NCBI RefSeq assembly: GCF_035222485.1
Contig: NW_026946671.1
Location: 930,001 to 994,000 of the forward strand
Direction of reading: 5' to 3'
DNA length: 64,000 nucleotides
Origin: Podospora pseudoanserina
Taxonomy: Eukaryota; Ascomycota; Sordariomycetes; Sordariales; Podosporaceae
Shown: one piece after another, positions 22,604 through 32,470 of the stretch
Layout: every line of letters begins with the position of its first letter
How positions within the stretch are numbered: the stretch's first letter is position 1
Notes under the pieces: model-generated
What the model was told of the DNA's origin: nothing
What the model saw: only the letters and a program-made list of their open reading frames with translations
The model's database searches: none
Program-made: the position numbers and the translations under genes

Positions 22604-22815
22604 GTATCGCTTTGTTTTTGGAGGTTTCGGGGATGATTAAGGCAAGGTAGGTATATCTTTGTGATGGCTCGTTCAACTATGGGTGCTGATACGGCTATGA
22701 CTGTGAGGCAAACTTCTGACTGTTCCTTCCCAGATCTTTCTCGATGTGCGCAGTGTTTGTCCGGCGGTTTCCTAGCTTCCTGGTACCTTTCACCGGTTAT
22801 GAGCGATACTCTAGC

Positions 22816-23576
22816 TCAGCGGGCGTCCGCATCCCCAGCAGTGACCGCTAGCTCAATGGTAGATGCCGCAGAGGCAAAGGCAGAGAACTTCTTGATGAAC
22901 GTCTCGAGCTGCTCAACCCTTTTAGCGAGGGTGTCGATTGCTGTCTGTTGTTTAGCAGCTAGAGTGTTGCTGGTGCTGTTAACCTCGAGGTATTCCAGAC
23001 GTTTCTTCAGTTCCCCGATGTCTGTTTGTTGCTCGGCTACGGTCTGGCTGGTGGTTTCGTCCTCGAGATCTTCCAGGCGTTCCTCCAGGCCCCTGATGAT
23101 TTTCTGTTGCTTGGTGAGGGCAGGTTGGAGGTTGGTGTCGTGGAGGTTATCAACCTGCTGTCGTCGAGATGACCAAATCCGCTTCACCAGGGCGCCGATG
23201 GCTTTTGTTGATCGGCCATGGTGTTTTGAGTGTAGATGCCCTCAAGATCCTCGACACGTTTCACCAGCGCGTCGATGGTAGTCTGTTGGCCGCTGTCTTC
23301 AGTCGGGGTGAAGATGCCATGAACTGCTATTCTGGAACCTATGCACCCGTGGTGCAACCGCCTCAGTCTCGTCTCGGGTGACTCGATTTCCTTGTTCCTG
23401 GTTCCCAGCTTGGCGAGCCGGGCGAAAACTTCCTTGGAGAAGTCGTGCCAGTAGTAAGCCCATGATTTGAGGGACTTGACCTCGTCTACACCATCGTATT
23501 TTCCATTCATCGTGGAGGGGAGGATTCTCGTCGTCGTAACTTTCTCTCCAATGCCACCTGAGAGTATTCTCGCCAT
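22816..23576 (-). pseudogene. WAxYWH-family copy B with coiled-coil repeats, frameshifted
   Basis: ATG 23576 opens a 130-codon frame with the signature SWAYYWHDFSKEVFARL (residues 38-54) and QQTTIDALVKRVEDLE (97-112). At about 23201, after DQQK, the frame slips. The coding pattern resumes one frame over as IGALVKRI and runs to 22816 through three more coiled-coil units whose QQ pairs fall at codons 27, 53 and 80 of the second frame (spacing 26-27). The unit is approximately QQxxIxxLxxRLExLExxxxSxTxA. A single-base indel at 23201 separates the halves, so it is either a young pseudogene or an assembly error. A Ser/Pro-rich frame upstream (ATG 24070 to 23588) resembles the N-terminal part of copy A (FSQxxV[EK][DE]) and probably belongs to the same ancestral gene. 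Predicted structure: a short aromatic helix followed by a parallel coiled coil. Function unknown. Confidence 0.6.
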
Positions 23577-24128
23577 TTGAAGGAGGATTATCCATCAGGT
23601 AACGAAGATTGGGGTTGACGATATGGTGCATGGAATCCATTCTGCTGGGAAGTTCGTATGACATCTTCGTGAAGTTGGGTGGTGTCTGAGAGTTGGATTT
23701 CTTTGATGGGGATTGATAGAGACGGGAGTGTTGCTGGCACTGGGCTTGGTAGCGTAGGGGTAGTGTTGAGTGGCAGTGGAGTTGTTAAGTGCGTGGGAAA
23801 TTGGGAGGAGGAAATATTGCTGATGGAGGATTGGGATGGGACAGGTAGATAGATACACAGTGGCAATAGTGAAAGAGGTTCTTTCACGGAGATCTGAGAG
23901 AAATGGTGAAGGCAGGGTAAGGTAAATGGCCGGGGAGTCATTCCTCTTGTTTTGGAAGACTTTGAATGGGGGGAAAGCGAAAGAGTGTGGATACAATATT
24001 TGAGATGTCTCTTATGGTTGCTATGGCTATGGGTGTGACTGGATTGTGACGGGGAGTTGCTGCTGACCATTCTCTCTCTGAAGACTGTCTACCTAAAGTA
24101 ACCTTCACTCCAGCTAGTCAACCCCTAG

Positions 24129-24409
24129 TCACAAATCCAGCCAGTCGCACGCAGCACGCTGCATATTAATTTCCTCAACCCTACGCTTTAACTCCTCGAC
24201 CTGCCTCTCCAGGTCTCCGATCCCTATCTGCTGCTCAGCCACGGTATCTATGTTCTGGGTCATGTTTCAAGAAGTCGAGGGGCCATCTAGGACAATGATC
24301 CCGGATGAACCGCTCGAGCACGGTTTATTTAGTTCCTGCGCACTCTCCTCTTCCTCCACTCCCTCCACCTCTACTAGCATTATCGGTGACCCAAGATTCT
24401 CCAGTTTCT
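24129..24409 (-). pseudogene. out-of-frame coiled-coil remnant of copy C
   Basis: A frame distinct from copy C reads ERVKKLENLGSPIML and an acidic stretch, meets TGA, then from ATG 24263 reads one typical family unit (TVAEQQIGIGDLERQ and VEELKRRVEEI) and ends at 24129. Position and content match the C-terminal coil of copy B, so this is best read as the detached 3' part of copy C. Confidence 0.45.
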
Positions 24410-24867
24410 TCACCCTCTCCAATATTCCACTTCGCCAAACTTGTTGAGGAGCAGTCTGTGGATCACTTCACACTCGTTGGCGTGGAAGAACAGGGCATCC
24501 CCCTTGTGACGGGTCTTGTCGCCTTCCTTCGGGGAAACTAGGCGACGCAGGAGCGACCTGGAAGTTTCGATATATTCAGCCGCTGTGCGAGTATCATCTT
24601 CGGAGGGGTTTCTATTGGGGATGGACATTGCTGTACCTAGTGGGATGGCGCTACTTGGACTGGTCCTGTGTTGATATGTGAGTTGCGGGTGCTGGGGTTG
24701 ATAGGGGTTGGTATGATGGGAAACATTGGGAGAGGGGGACTGAGATGACAAAGGTAGATATTCATTGGGATGATGGAGATCACTCACCTGGGCCGAGAAT
24801 ACTCACGAAGCGGGCGATGTTGGCTGGTGTTTGTTTCTCTGTGATTGTGAACGAGGGTTGACTCATG
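24410..24867 (-). CDS. WAxYWH-family copy C, spliced, probably truncated
   Basis: Exon 1 is 24788-24867 (ATG 24867, MSQPSFTIT) and ends at a strong GTGAGT donor. The intron is 24666-24787, ending CAACACAG. Exon 2 is 24410-24665. The joined frame is exactly 112 codons including stop, so it encodes 111 aa. It shares SLLxxLxSxKE and DALFF with copy A (SLLEQLNSNKE, EAVFF), then FFHANECEVIHRLL where other copies have the aromatic motif, and stops at 24410. Past the stop a different frame continues with coiled-coil sequence (ERVKKLENLG; then after a TGA, EQQIGIGDLERQVEELKRRV, to 24129), so the natural protein was probably longer. No function is known. Confidence is moderate for the exon structure and low for the product being functional. 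Confidence 0.45.
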
Positions 24868-24921
24868 TATTGATATTTGTGTGTACAACAGCAACTTGCT
24901 CAACCACCACTGCCTCAAACC

Positions 24922-25381
24922 CTACTTCTTAGATCCAGTTGAGGACCCTTCTCCCCCAGTGCTCCCAACAGGTGCGTCCTCGCGCGTCTTGTGCAGCCAC
25001 TTGATAAGACTTTTCCACGCTGTCATCTCTTTTGGAGGGAGATAGAGTGCTAAGCCGTTGAATTGCGCGACAGAATATACGTTTGACTTGTTCTCTCCCT
25101 TCTTTTTCTTCGCTCCTCCGGGTTGGGGGTGGGGGTTACTGGTGGTGGCAGTGGTCTTAGGTGCCGGCTTCCGCGACTTCGAGCCATTCGGTTGCGATCA
25201 AGGCAAGCTGGTGCCGGTAGGCCGCCCATTGTAAGAGGGCTGCGGCGGCCTCTTCGTTGCTGAGACCGCCGATGTTAAGGTTTAACCATTTGGTTGTTGA
25301 TGTCAGGACAGTGACGGAGGGGTGAGTGGTGGAATGGTAAGAAGGGGGGAGGTGGGCTTCTGTTAGCATTGCTGTCATCAT
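24922..25381 (-). pseudogene. WAxYWH-family copy D, frame broken
   Basis: ATG 25381 starts a 74-codon frame containing NEEAAAALLQWAAYRHQLA (residues 42-60). This aligns without gaps to DEVKSLKSWAYYWHDFS of copy B, keeping W-A-x-Y-x-H. The frame ends at 25157. An overlapping frame carries on as QPNGSKSRKPAPKTT, then a lysine run, then YLPPKEMTAWKSLIKWLHK, with a stop at 24922. No acceptable intron bridges the two. D and plus-strand copy E are divergent neighbours. Confidence 0.5.
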
Positions 25382-25873
25382 ATGGTAGTCGAATTCCTAA
25401 ATGATAGAAGTGCCAAGTAGAAGAATATTGGAATGAAGAGTTTAGGAGGAAGATATCTTGTGTATTGCGAAGGGTGAGAGGAGTTATTTCCTGGAGTCAA
25501 CAGGTTCAGTCAAAGTCAGTCACGTCACAACCAGTCACAAGCAGAATACATCAAGCGGGGATCGACCTCAATAGCAGATCATGTCAAGCGAATTGACCCA
25601 TGCTGACCCGTATCACAATGCTACGGATGAGCAAGCCGTAATCTGAAGATGGTAGGTTCCGGTCCCTGTCCTGGATCTCCGAGGGCAACAGTATACGTCG
25701 GTGATTGCTTCGGAACCGAGAAACAGAGCTCAGAAATTTAGAGTTTTTGCTCTTGGGCGCGAGGTTGATGAGCCTGTTTTCTCCCGCACAACTACATACA
25801 ATATCGCTCGTCAACAACTTCGCTTCTCTGCAATCCCTCATGGTCCTTGTCTCCCAACCAACAGTCCCGGCCA

Positions 25874-26728
25874 AAATGGCCCAAGAAATCCCCACCAAAA
25901 TTCAAGCCTTCCGACCTCGTTGACATCCACCCGACCACTGAATACTTCTATGAATGGGAACACGACGCTTGGCAGGCATACTACGAGACTGCCGTCTGTG
26001 ACAAGAGCACCGTTGAAGACAAAGAAAGGGGTTACTCATCGTGGAGGTACTTCATCGAGTTTTCCGAGGAAGCTGTGAGACGGCTACATAAGCAGAAAAC
26101 TAGGATTCAGAGCCTGGAAAACGAGCTGAAGAAAGCAAGAGCTGAGGGCAACCCTTTTACACCTACACAATGTATCTCAGTTCCCTCCTCGGCTGCCCCT
26201 TCCATCTCCATCACTCCTATTGACACTGAAGATGAAACCCTTGGAACAAACATTCAGCTTTCCACGACACCCTCACACCTTACTCTGACCATCACGACAC
26301 CGACTTCGTCATCAGTCTCCATCAGCCATGGAAACGGCGTATCTCTGACTCTTGGGCCAGAGAGACTGGAACAGCGCGCCAGGGATCGCAAAGACTCGAT
26401 CGACAAGCTTGCTGTCAAGACTCCAACTTCCATCGGAACTGACGCTTCAACCACCACTCCCACTGCTATTCAGACTACCACTTAGACTACCGCTCCAGCT
26501 GCCGCTCCAACTATTAATGCGATTGCCAACCCAATAAACACTGCAATATATAGGCTTGCCCACCTGAATACCATTCCGATTCCCGCTCCAAGTTGCTCCC
26601 AATATATCCAGTTCAACTGCGACCAACACATTCCCCCCTCCAGTCCAGCCTACGTGCGCCTCAGCCAGGGTCATTACACCGCTGATGTTCCATACCTTAA
26701 TCCACCGACACAAGCCAACTACGGCTGA
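25874..26728 (+). pseudogene. WAxYWH-family copy E, frameshift plus internal stop
   Basis: An ATG in good context (25874, CCAAAATGGCC) starts MAQEIPTK, but the frame closes after 15 codons. The family sequence continues one frame over as FKPSDLVDIHPTTEYFYEW, which an AAAA-run indel near 25896 would explain. The main segment carries AWQAYYET, then the signature SSWRYFIEFSEEAVRRL (26036-26086), then a charged coil IQSLENELKKARAEG, then a Ser/Thr-rich region including LTLTITT. An in-frame TAG at 26483-26485 interrupts it (CAG to TAG is a CpA-to-TpA change), after which the same frame stays open and protein-like to TGA at 26726-26728. It is a decayed paralogue; function unknown. Confidence 0.55.
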
Positions 26729-27366
26729 TGAATTCCTGAAGAATAGAAGTATTTTACGTGCGCGGGATGTTCAACCAACGCAAGATTCAACGGAATTTAG
26801 GGGTCATGTAGGGATACACTTGTTATCCGCCTTCTCGTCGTCGATGCTCATGATACTAGCATCTTGCAAGTGTAACGGCAACGGGCCAAGTTGCAAAGCC
26901 CAACATTTGAACAGATAAGAAGTGAGGTCTAGCATGGGAAAACAAACTATCTAGCACATTTTCAATTTGAAAGAATGTCCATCAGCTTGAGATGCTTAAT
27001 GTTTTCTCCCGTAAACTGTGTCAGCTGTTCCTGATCTGATTGACGCTTAGATTTTATACACAGCTAAGGTTATCTTTCCTTTGATCTTCTTGGCGGGCCC
27101 GTAGTTTGTATGTTTTTTGTAGTGTATACCAGCTCACGAACTGCCTCATAGATAAGGTAGGGGCGCTTCATCTCCCAGGCAGTTAAACTGCTGCATGGAA
27201 AATAAGCAAACATGAGCTTACGTGACCGGGCCGCATTATGGGCAGACCCTACACACAGCACCCTACACACAGCACCCCGAAAGGCAGTTGCTACATGTTG
27301 ATTATTAATTTTCTCCGTATTTATCTACAGTAGATTATATATACACAACCCCCTTCCTTCCCCCCT
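26729..27366. other. intergenic, no gene seen
   Basis: Between copy E and the 3' end of the nuclease gene there is no supported coding sequence, repeat array or RNA gene. A 13-base CCCTACACACAGC motif is duplicated in tandem near 27247-27275. Confidence 0.4.
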
Positions 27367-28344
27367 TTATTTCTTCTCAAAAGCCTTCTGCCTCTGCGCA
27401 TACTCCTTGACAATCACACTACAGCTCGTCTCGGCACAAAGCCTCTTCCTCCTCCTCACATCCAACTTGTCCGCAAACTCCAACCCCGATGCCCTCTCCA
27501 CCACCTCCAACGGGACCTCGAACTCTTGAAGAGGTTTGCTATTAGAAATAACCGCATTGGGCAGCACAAACGCCCCCACCGCCACCGGCCCATCTTTCGA
27601 GTCCTTCTCCTCGGCAAAGATGACCTTGTAAAAATGCGTCGGCACCGCCACGTTCGGCGCCGGGCTGCCCACCACCTCGTACTTGACGTACCACTTCCCG
27701 TCCTCCTCTTTTCTTGGCAGATACAACGGCCCCGTCACCACCCTCACACTGGGGTACTTGCTTGTTAGCCTCCGACAGAAATCCTCAAAGTGCGCCCAGT
27801 AATCCCTGTTGAACCCCTCCCCGACCTGGGGGCACATGTTGCTGAGGTAAAACGTCTCGTCCATGGCGGACTGGGACCACTTGCAGTCGGCAGCGGGGAC
27901 TTGGTGGCCGCGGTCGTAGCCGGAGCGGAAATAGTCCTTGAGTTTGGCGCGGAATTTTTCGGGGATGGAGGGGTCTTCGAGGAATTGCGAGTTTTTGCGG
28001 TCGCCGGATTTGAGGGAGAGGGATTGGGGGGTTATGTGCTCTGCTACCCAGTGGGGGTTGCGGGTGCGGCGGTCGTAGGAGGAGATGAAGGAGGTGCGGG
28101 AGGCGAGGTCGGAGGTGGGGCCGGGGAAGCCGTAGTCGAAGAGGCCCGAGGGGTTGACGGGGGAGGGGCCGGAGGGGGGTTTGGATGGGGGTTTGGCACC
28201 GGGAGCGGCGGCGGCGGGGGAGGGAGAAGGGGCCCTGGGGCCTTCGGGGGAGGAGGAGGAGGACTTGTTGAAGAGGGCGGCTGTGGCTGCTGCTCCGACT
28301 GCTGCGCCGGCGCCGGCGACAATGGCGAAGGTTACTTTTGACAT
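27367..28344 (-). CDS. nuc1: mitochondrial DNA/RNA non-specific nuclease (EndoG/NUC1 family)
   Basis: A single-exon gene of 325 aa. The ATG at 28344 is chosen because it begins the conserved N-terminus MSKVTFAIVAGAGAAVGAAA, a Gly/Ala-rich helix typical of the inner-membrane anchor of yeast Nuc1; the frame is open further upstream but that part is His-rich and unrelated. A Pro/Ser-rich linker (about 30-65) precedes the nuclease domain. The catalytic DRGH motif is at 144-147, with H147 as the general base of the beta-beta-alpha-metal fold, and the Mg-ligand helix contains SNMCPQ. The family cleaves DNA and RNA in or released from mitochondria and acts in mtDNA turnover and cell death. Length and motif spacing are normal. 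It is divergent from the ZIP transporter gene. Confidence 0.95.
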   Translation of the reverse strand: MSKVTFAIVAGAGAAVGAAATAALFNKSSSSSPEGPRAPSPSPAAAAPGAKPPSKPPSGPSPVNPSGLFDYGFPGPTSDLASRTSFISSYDRRTRNPHWVAEHITPQSLSLKSGDRKNSQFLEDPSIPEKFRAKLKDYFRSGYDRGHQVPAADCKWSQSAMDETFYLSNMCPQVGEGFNRDYWAHFEDFCRRLTSKYPSVRVVTGPLYLPRKEEDGKWYVKYEVVGSPAPNVAVPTHFYKVIFAEEKDSKDGPVAVGAFVLPNAVISNSKPLQEFEVPLEVVERASGLEFADKLDVRRRKRLCAETSCSVIVKEYAQRQKAFEKK

Positions 28345-29505
28345 GGTGGTGTTGTGGTTGAAGAGGTGACCACACCGCTGAAGAGTGTCTATCAAGGTTG
28401 TCTCAGCCTTTGGATGGTGGTGGTGGTGGTGACGGTGGTGGGTGGGCAAGGCTGTCTTGGAAAAAATTACCGTGATTTGTTGATCGGCAGTAAAAAGACC
28501 CCTGCAAGGCACCGTGGGGTCAGACAGATTCAAGCATTCGACCCCACCGAGCCTCATCGATTGAAGAAGTGGGAGATCATGAATTATCTGTATGGGAGCA
28601 CAAATGGGATAGAAGCATGGTTCGCATGGGGGTTAATTAGCTCTAGTTACACAATAGTGCCCACGAGGCGATGCTTTTCTGTAGCACAGGCGACACAATG
28701 GCCACGTCGAGACACCTTCTTCAGCAAACCATCAAGGTGCCCGCTGAGGAGTGAGGTCAGCCCTGTTGGTGATTGGCAATGGAGGCTGGGCGGTCAAAGA
28801 GACCCTTGTTCCACAGCCATGGCGGGGGATGGGCGCAACTCTCCACGGCGGAGTTTGATGATGATGACGATGATGCCATGGGGTGGGATCTGGATGTAGT
28901 GGGGGAGGGAGTTCTGCTTATCTTTCAAATCATTTTTTTTTGTCTTTGCCGCACATATGACACCCGGCACATTGGCCAACACGCAAGGCCGCCTTATCGC
29001 TTCAAAGAGGGTGTTTGGACGGCCAAGTCATAGATAGAGTATTACCTGCTCGAGTTGGCATTTCTCCGGGGAGCAATCGGAGGCTTAGTCTCGAAGGACA
29101 GAAAAGAGGAAGGTCGCTTTTTGACAAGTACCGAAAGAAGGCAAAAGGCCATCGAGGTTCTCAAAGCCTACCCACCTTTGCCGCATGACACCCACGACAA
29201 CCTAACTGGGGTTCCTTTTGTTCGCCTCCCGCCCCCCTCGTTTCCTGATTACCTTCCATTCATTCCTTTGATTCTGATCCCAACATTGTCGAATGTCAAT
29301 CTTTCTTCGACTGCACCAAATCCGTAATCCAGACACCGGAGCTAGACCTACCGACAGAGAACAACCACCTTGAAAGCCGCGAGTCAGGGTTCCTCGTCCC
29401 CCACAAACCGTTTGCAAAGACCAAAAAAAAACAAACAAAAAACAGACACCAACGGACCTAGATAGTATTTGAGCGAGCGAGCGAGCGGACTGCACCCAGT
29501 TCATC
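28345..29505. other. divergent promoter region, nuclease / ZIP transporter
   Basis: 1.16 kb separates the two start codons. No gene is supported. A GAGCGAGC direct repeat lies 15-35 bases upstream of the transporter ATG (29471-29488). Confidence 0.45.
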
Positions 29506-31191
29506 ATGGTCCAAGGCGACCTGGACAATGACACGAGGGGATGGATAATGTGTGCGGTGAGCGGTATAGGTGCGTGACGCAATCATTCCCGAGGGCCGTT
29601 TGGTCGTGTAGGACGCCATGCGACGAGCAGTTCTCACCGTTTTGAAGGCGGATTCCTGTCAATTGTTTGTCCACTTCGCTAACCTCGAATTCTCCGTCTA
29701 GCATGCATCGCGGGCGCTTCAATAATATGCATCGACGTGTTTGTTCGCCTAATACCCGGCCAGCGCGACTTCCGCATCCAAGAGAGCAATGTCTTCCTCG
29801 CATGCTCCCTCAGCTTGAGCTTCGGTGTCATGGTGTTCTCGGCATTAAACAGCATGCTTCCCTCGGCCATGCGCTATCTTCTTAAGGATGAGTGGGACAG
29901 GCAAAAGGCGGGATTACTCATGATGGGGTGCTTTGTTGGGGGCTTCTTTGGCATTCAGCTCATATCACACGTCCTGCACCAGTACCTCCCGTCACACATA
30001 GTGGAATGTGACCACACACACGAAGAAATCCCTGACGAAGAGTCCCAACATCACCGGCACCACCACCACTCGAGGGCACATTTGCCCCGGCGGCAATCCC
30101 GGCGGCCATCGGGTCCCCTGAACATGGTGGAAGTCAACGAGGCCACCCCGCTACTACCCACCGAACGAAACGCACACATACACAGTCCAGTGGTAAACGG
30201 CAACGCCGAGCCCGGGGGGGAGGTCATCACCCACTTCCCCAGCATCGACACCCGCCGACCCTCCGAGTCTAGAAGACCCTCCTTCTTCTCTAAGCGAGTA
30301 ATGTCCTTCTTCAAGGACACGAAACCAAACTGCGACGAAGACGGGCCCTGCTTCGGATACACGGACCCCTGTGGACAAGAATGCTTTAAGCACGTTAACG
30401 GCCGCACGGCACTGTCCCGGAACGCCACGATCAAGTCCATCCCCGCGACCATCGCCGAAGACCACGTTGAGTCGGTGACCAGCTCCCACCACCACAGCCA
30501 TAACATCAGCCGCTCCCATTCCTGTGCCTCTCTCCACGATCACCACCACCACCACCACCACCACCATGGCCATGCCCACGAGGAGTCTCTCTCCCACTCC
30601 CACTCCCACACCACCGACCCCACCGACGCATCCAGTATCTCCTCCTGCTGCTCCCATCCTTCCGAACCGGAAGACAACGACCACCAACAACACCACCACC
30701 ACGTCCCCACCAACGCCTTCCTCGCCATTGGCCTCCAAACTGTCATCGCCATTGCAGTCCACAAGCTCCCAGAGGGTTTCATAACCTACGCAACCAACCA
30801 CGTGAACTCAGCCCTCGGATTCAACGTCTTTATGGCTCTTTTTGTTCACAACATTGCCGAGGGGTTTGCCATGTCACTCCCCCTCTACATGGCTCTCGGG
30901 TCCCGCTTCAAGGCCATTGCTTGGTCTTCGCTGTTGGGGGGGTTGTCGCAGCCCCTGGGGGCAAGCATAGCGGTGGTGTGGTTCAAGATTGCGAACAGGC
31001 AGCAGCTCGAGATCAATGCGACGGCGTACGCGGTTATCTTTGCGGTGACGGCGGGGATTATGACGAGTGTGGGTTTGCAGCTGTTTGCGGAGAGCTTGGG
31101 GTTGGGGCATGACAGGCGGTTGAGTATTTTTTGGGGGGTGGTGGGGATGGTGGTTTTGGGGGGGTGTAATTCTTTGGTGGAGGGGCATTGA
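29506..31191 (+). CDS. ZIP-family zinc transporter, ZRT3-like
   Basis: Exon 1 is 29506-29563 (MVQGDLDNDTRGWIMCAVS), the intron is 29564-29701 (GTATAG donor, branch GCTAAC, TCTAG) and exon 2 is 29702-31191, giving 515 aa. Splicing creates TM1 (GWIMCAVSACIAGASIICID). TM2-3 follow (about residues 40-95). A long cytosolic or lumenal loop is His-rich, with a run of nine His near residue 300 and several short HxH clusters. The ZIP signature helices TM4-TM5 carry HKLPEGF (about 372) and HNIAEGFAMSLP (about 401), the paired metal-ligand motifs. Three more TM helices end the protein. Length and layout match vacuolar Zrt3, which exports stored zinc to the cytosol; that localisation is inferred. Confidence 0.92.
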
Positions 31192-31588
31192 TTTTGGATG
31201 TTATTGGTTTGTTTTGAGGATTAGGTAGATGGCTTGGTGGCGTGTTGGTTGAAAGCGATTGCATGTTTTGGAGGTCGGAGTTGGGTGTTTTTGGGATGGT
31301 TTATGGGTTGTGAATTAGACGCGAGTTTAAAGACGGTTTGGATATGATATATGTATGATGGCGTTTTAGCTAGAAGGAGAACATGATGTGTTACACTCAC
31401 ATGTTTTGGTTTCACTAACTCGGTGCCGAGGAGTGTCAGCGTAAAATCTGAAAGTCTATATCAGGGGACAATGGACGAGATGTGACATCGACGATGATGA
31501 CCTTCTGTTTGTGGCTTCGTCATCCTGCAAGGCAGGCGGACATCAAGGCCAATCCTGAGACATGTAAACATCAATCAGCAAAGCACAA
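31192..31588. other. 3' flank of the zinc transporter gene
   Basis: No coding sequence. G/T-rich sequence followed by the tRNA promoter flank. Confidence 0.4.
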
Positions 31589-31660
31589 GCCTGCTTGGCC
31601 AAGTGGTAAGGCGTCGCACTTGTAATGCGAAGAGCACAGGTTCGATTCCTGTAGTAGGCA
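31589..31660 (+). tRNA. tRNA-Thr (anticodon TGT)
   Basis: 72 nt, no intron. The acceptor arms GCCTGCT/AGTAGGC pair with one G-T wobble. The anticodon stem TCGCA/TGCGA closes the loop CTTGTAA with anticodon TGT, which decodes ACA. The T arm is ACAGG-TTCGATT-CCTGT, with discriminator A. A-box and B-box promoters (GGTTCGATTCC) are intact. The 3' CCA is not encoded, as expected in eukaryotes. Confidence 0.95.
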
Positions 31661-32470
31661 TTCCACAGCATGAACATTTCTTTTGGCCATCTTTTGGCCC
31701 CCACATACATATATACATACATACCACCACATACATCACTTTCTGTTTTCCAGCATCATCATCAAAGTTTTGCTTTTTTGCAGCTGGGCTGCCATAGGCG
31801 TGGATGATGATCGTGGGTGGAAGGTGTAGAGCTGACAGCTGATAACCACCAAGTACATTGCGCTCCAAGGATGTAGCAATGACGCCAAAAACCTTGCAAA
31901 GAGCTACAAGAGATCTGGCTCTATTCTGTTTACAAAGCTACACACACACAGTACCCTTTCTCACCATGTACGATCCCCACATCTCCCATCCCATCCTCAC
32001 ACAGCCCATCACCAAAAAAAAAAATGTAAAACCGAAAGAAAAGAGATTCTTTGCTCTTCCACTAGAAGCTACAACTCCCCCTCTCCCTATCTTGTACAAC
32101 CCCTTCGCTCCATCATTCACCATCTCACCGGCCCCCCCGGGCCCCCCACCCCAACTCTCAATCAAATAAAATCACAAGCAAAGTAAGTTTAGTTCCCCCT
32201 TGCAAAAACAGACATCCATACCTTCGCTGAAAAATTCTTTCCCTTTCCTTACCCCCCTCCCTTCCTCAAGTTCCCACCGAGACAAAAAAGAGAAATAAGG
32301 AAAACCAGACTACAACGCCACGACGCCCAAAAAAAATCATTTCAACACCCACCCCCCCCAATCCCCACCAACCACCACATAAAGACCCCCATTAGGTAAA
32401 AGGAAAGAAAAAAACCCATACGTTAATACAATAAATCCAATTAATCATACCCATTCCCTCTTTGATCTCT
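31661..32470. other. 3' flanks, no gene seen
   Basis: Pyrimidine- and A-rich sequence between the tRNA and the convergent 3' end of the SNF2-type gene. Short overlapping frames only. Confidence 0.45.

Noticed and set aside
27785-28375. 196-codon minus-strand and 183-codon plus-strand ORFs over the nuclease gene
   Set aside because: Shadows of the GC-rich Pro/Ala/Gly linker and catalytic domain of nuc1 in other frames.
30541-30570. CAC microsatellite
   Set aside because: It is the His-run coding sequence of the ZIP transporter loop, normal for the family.
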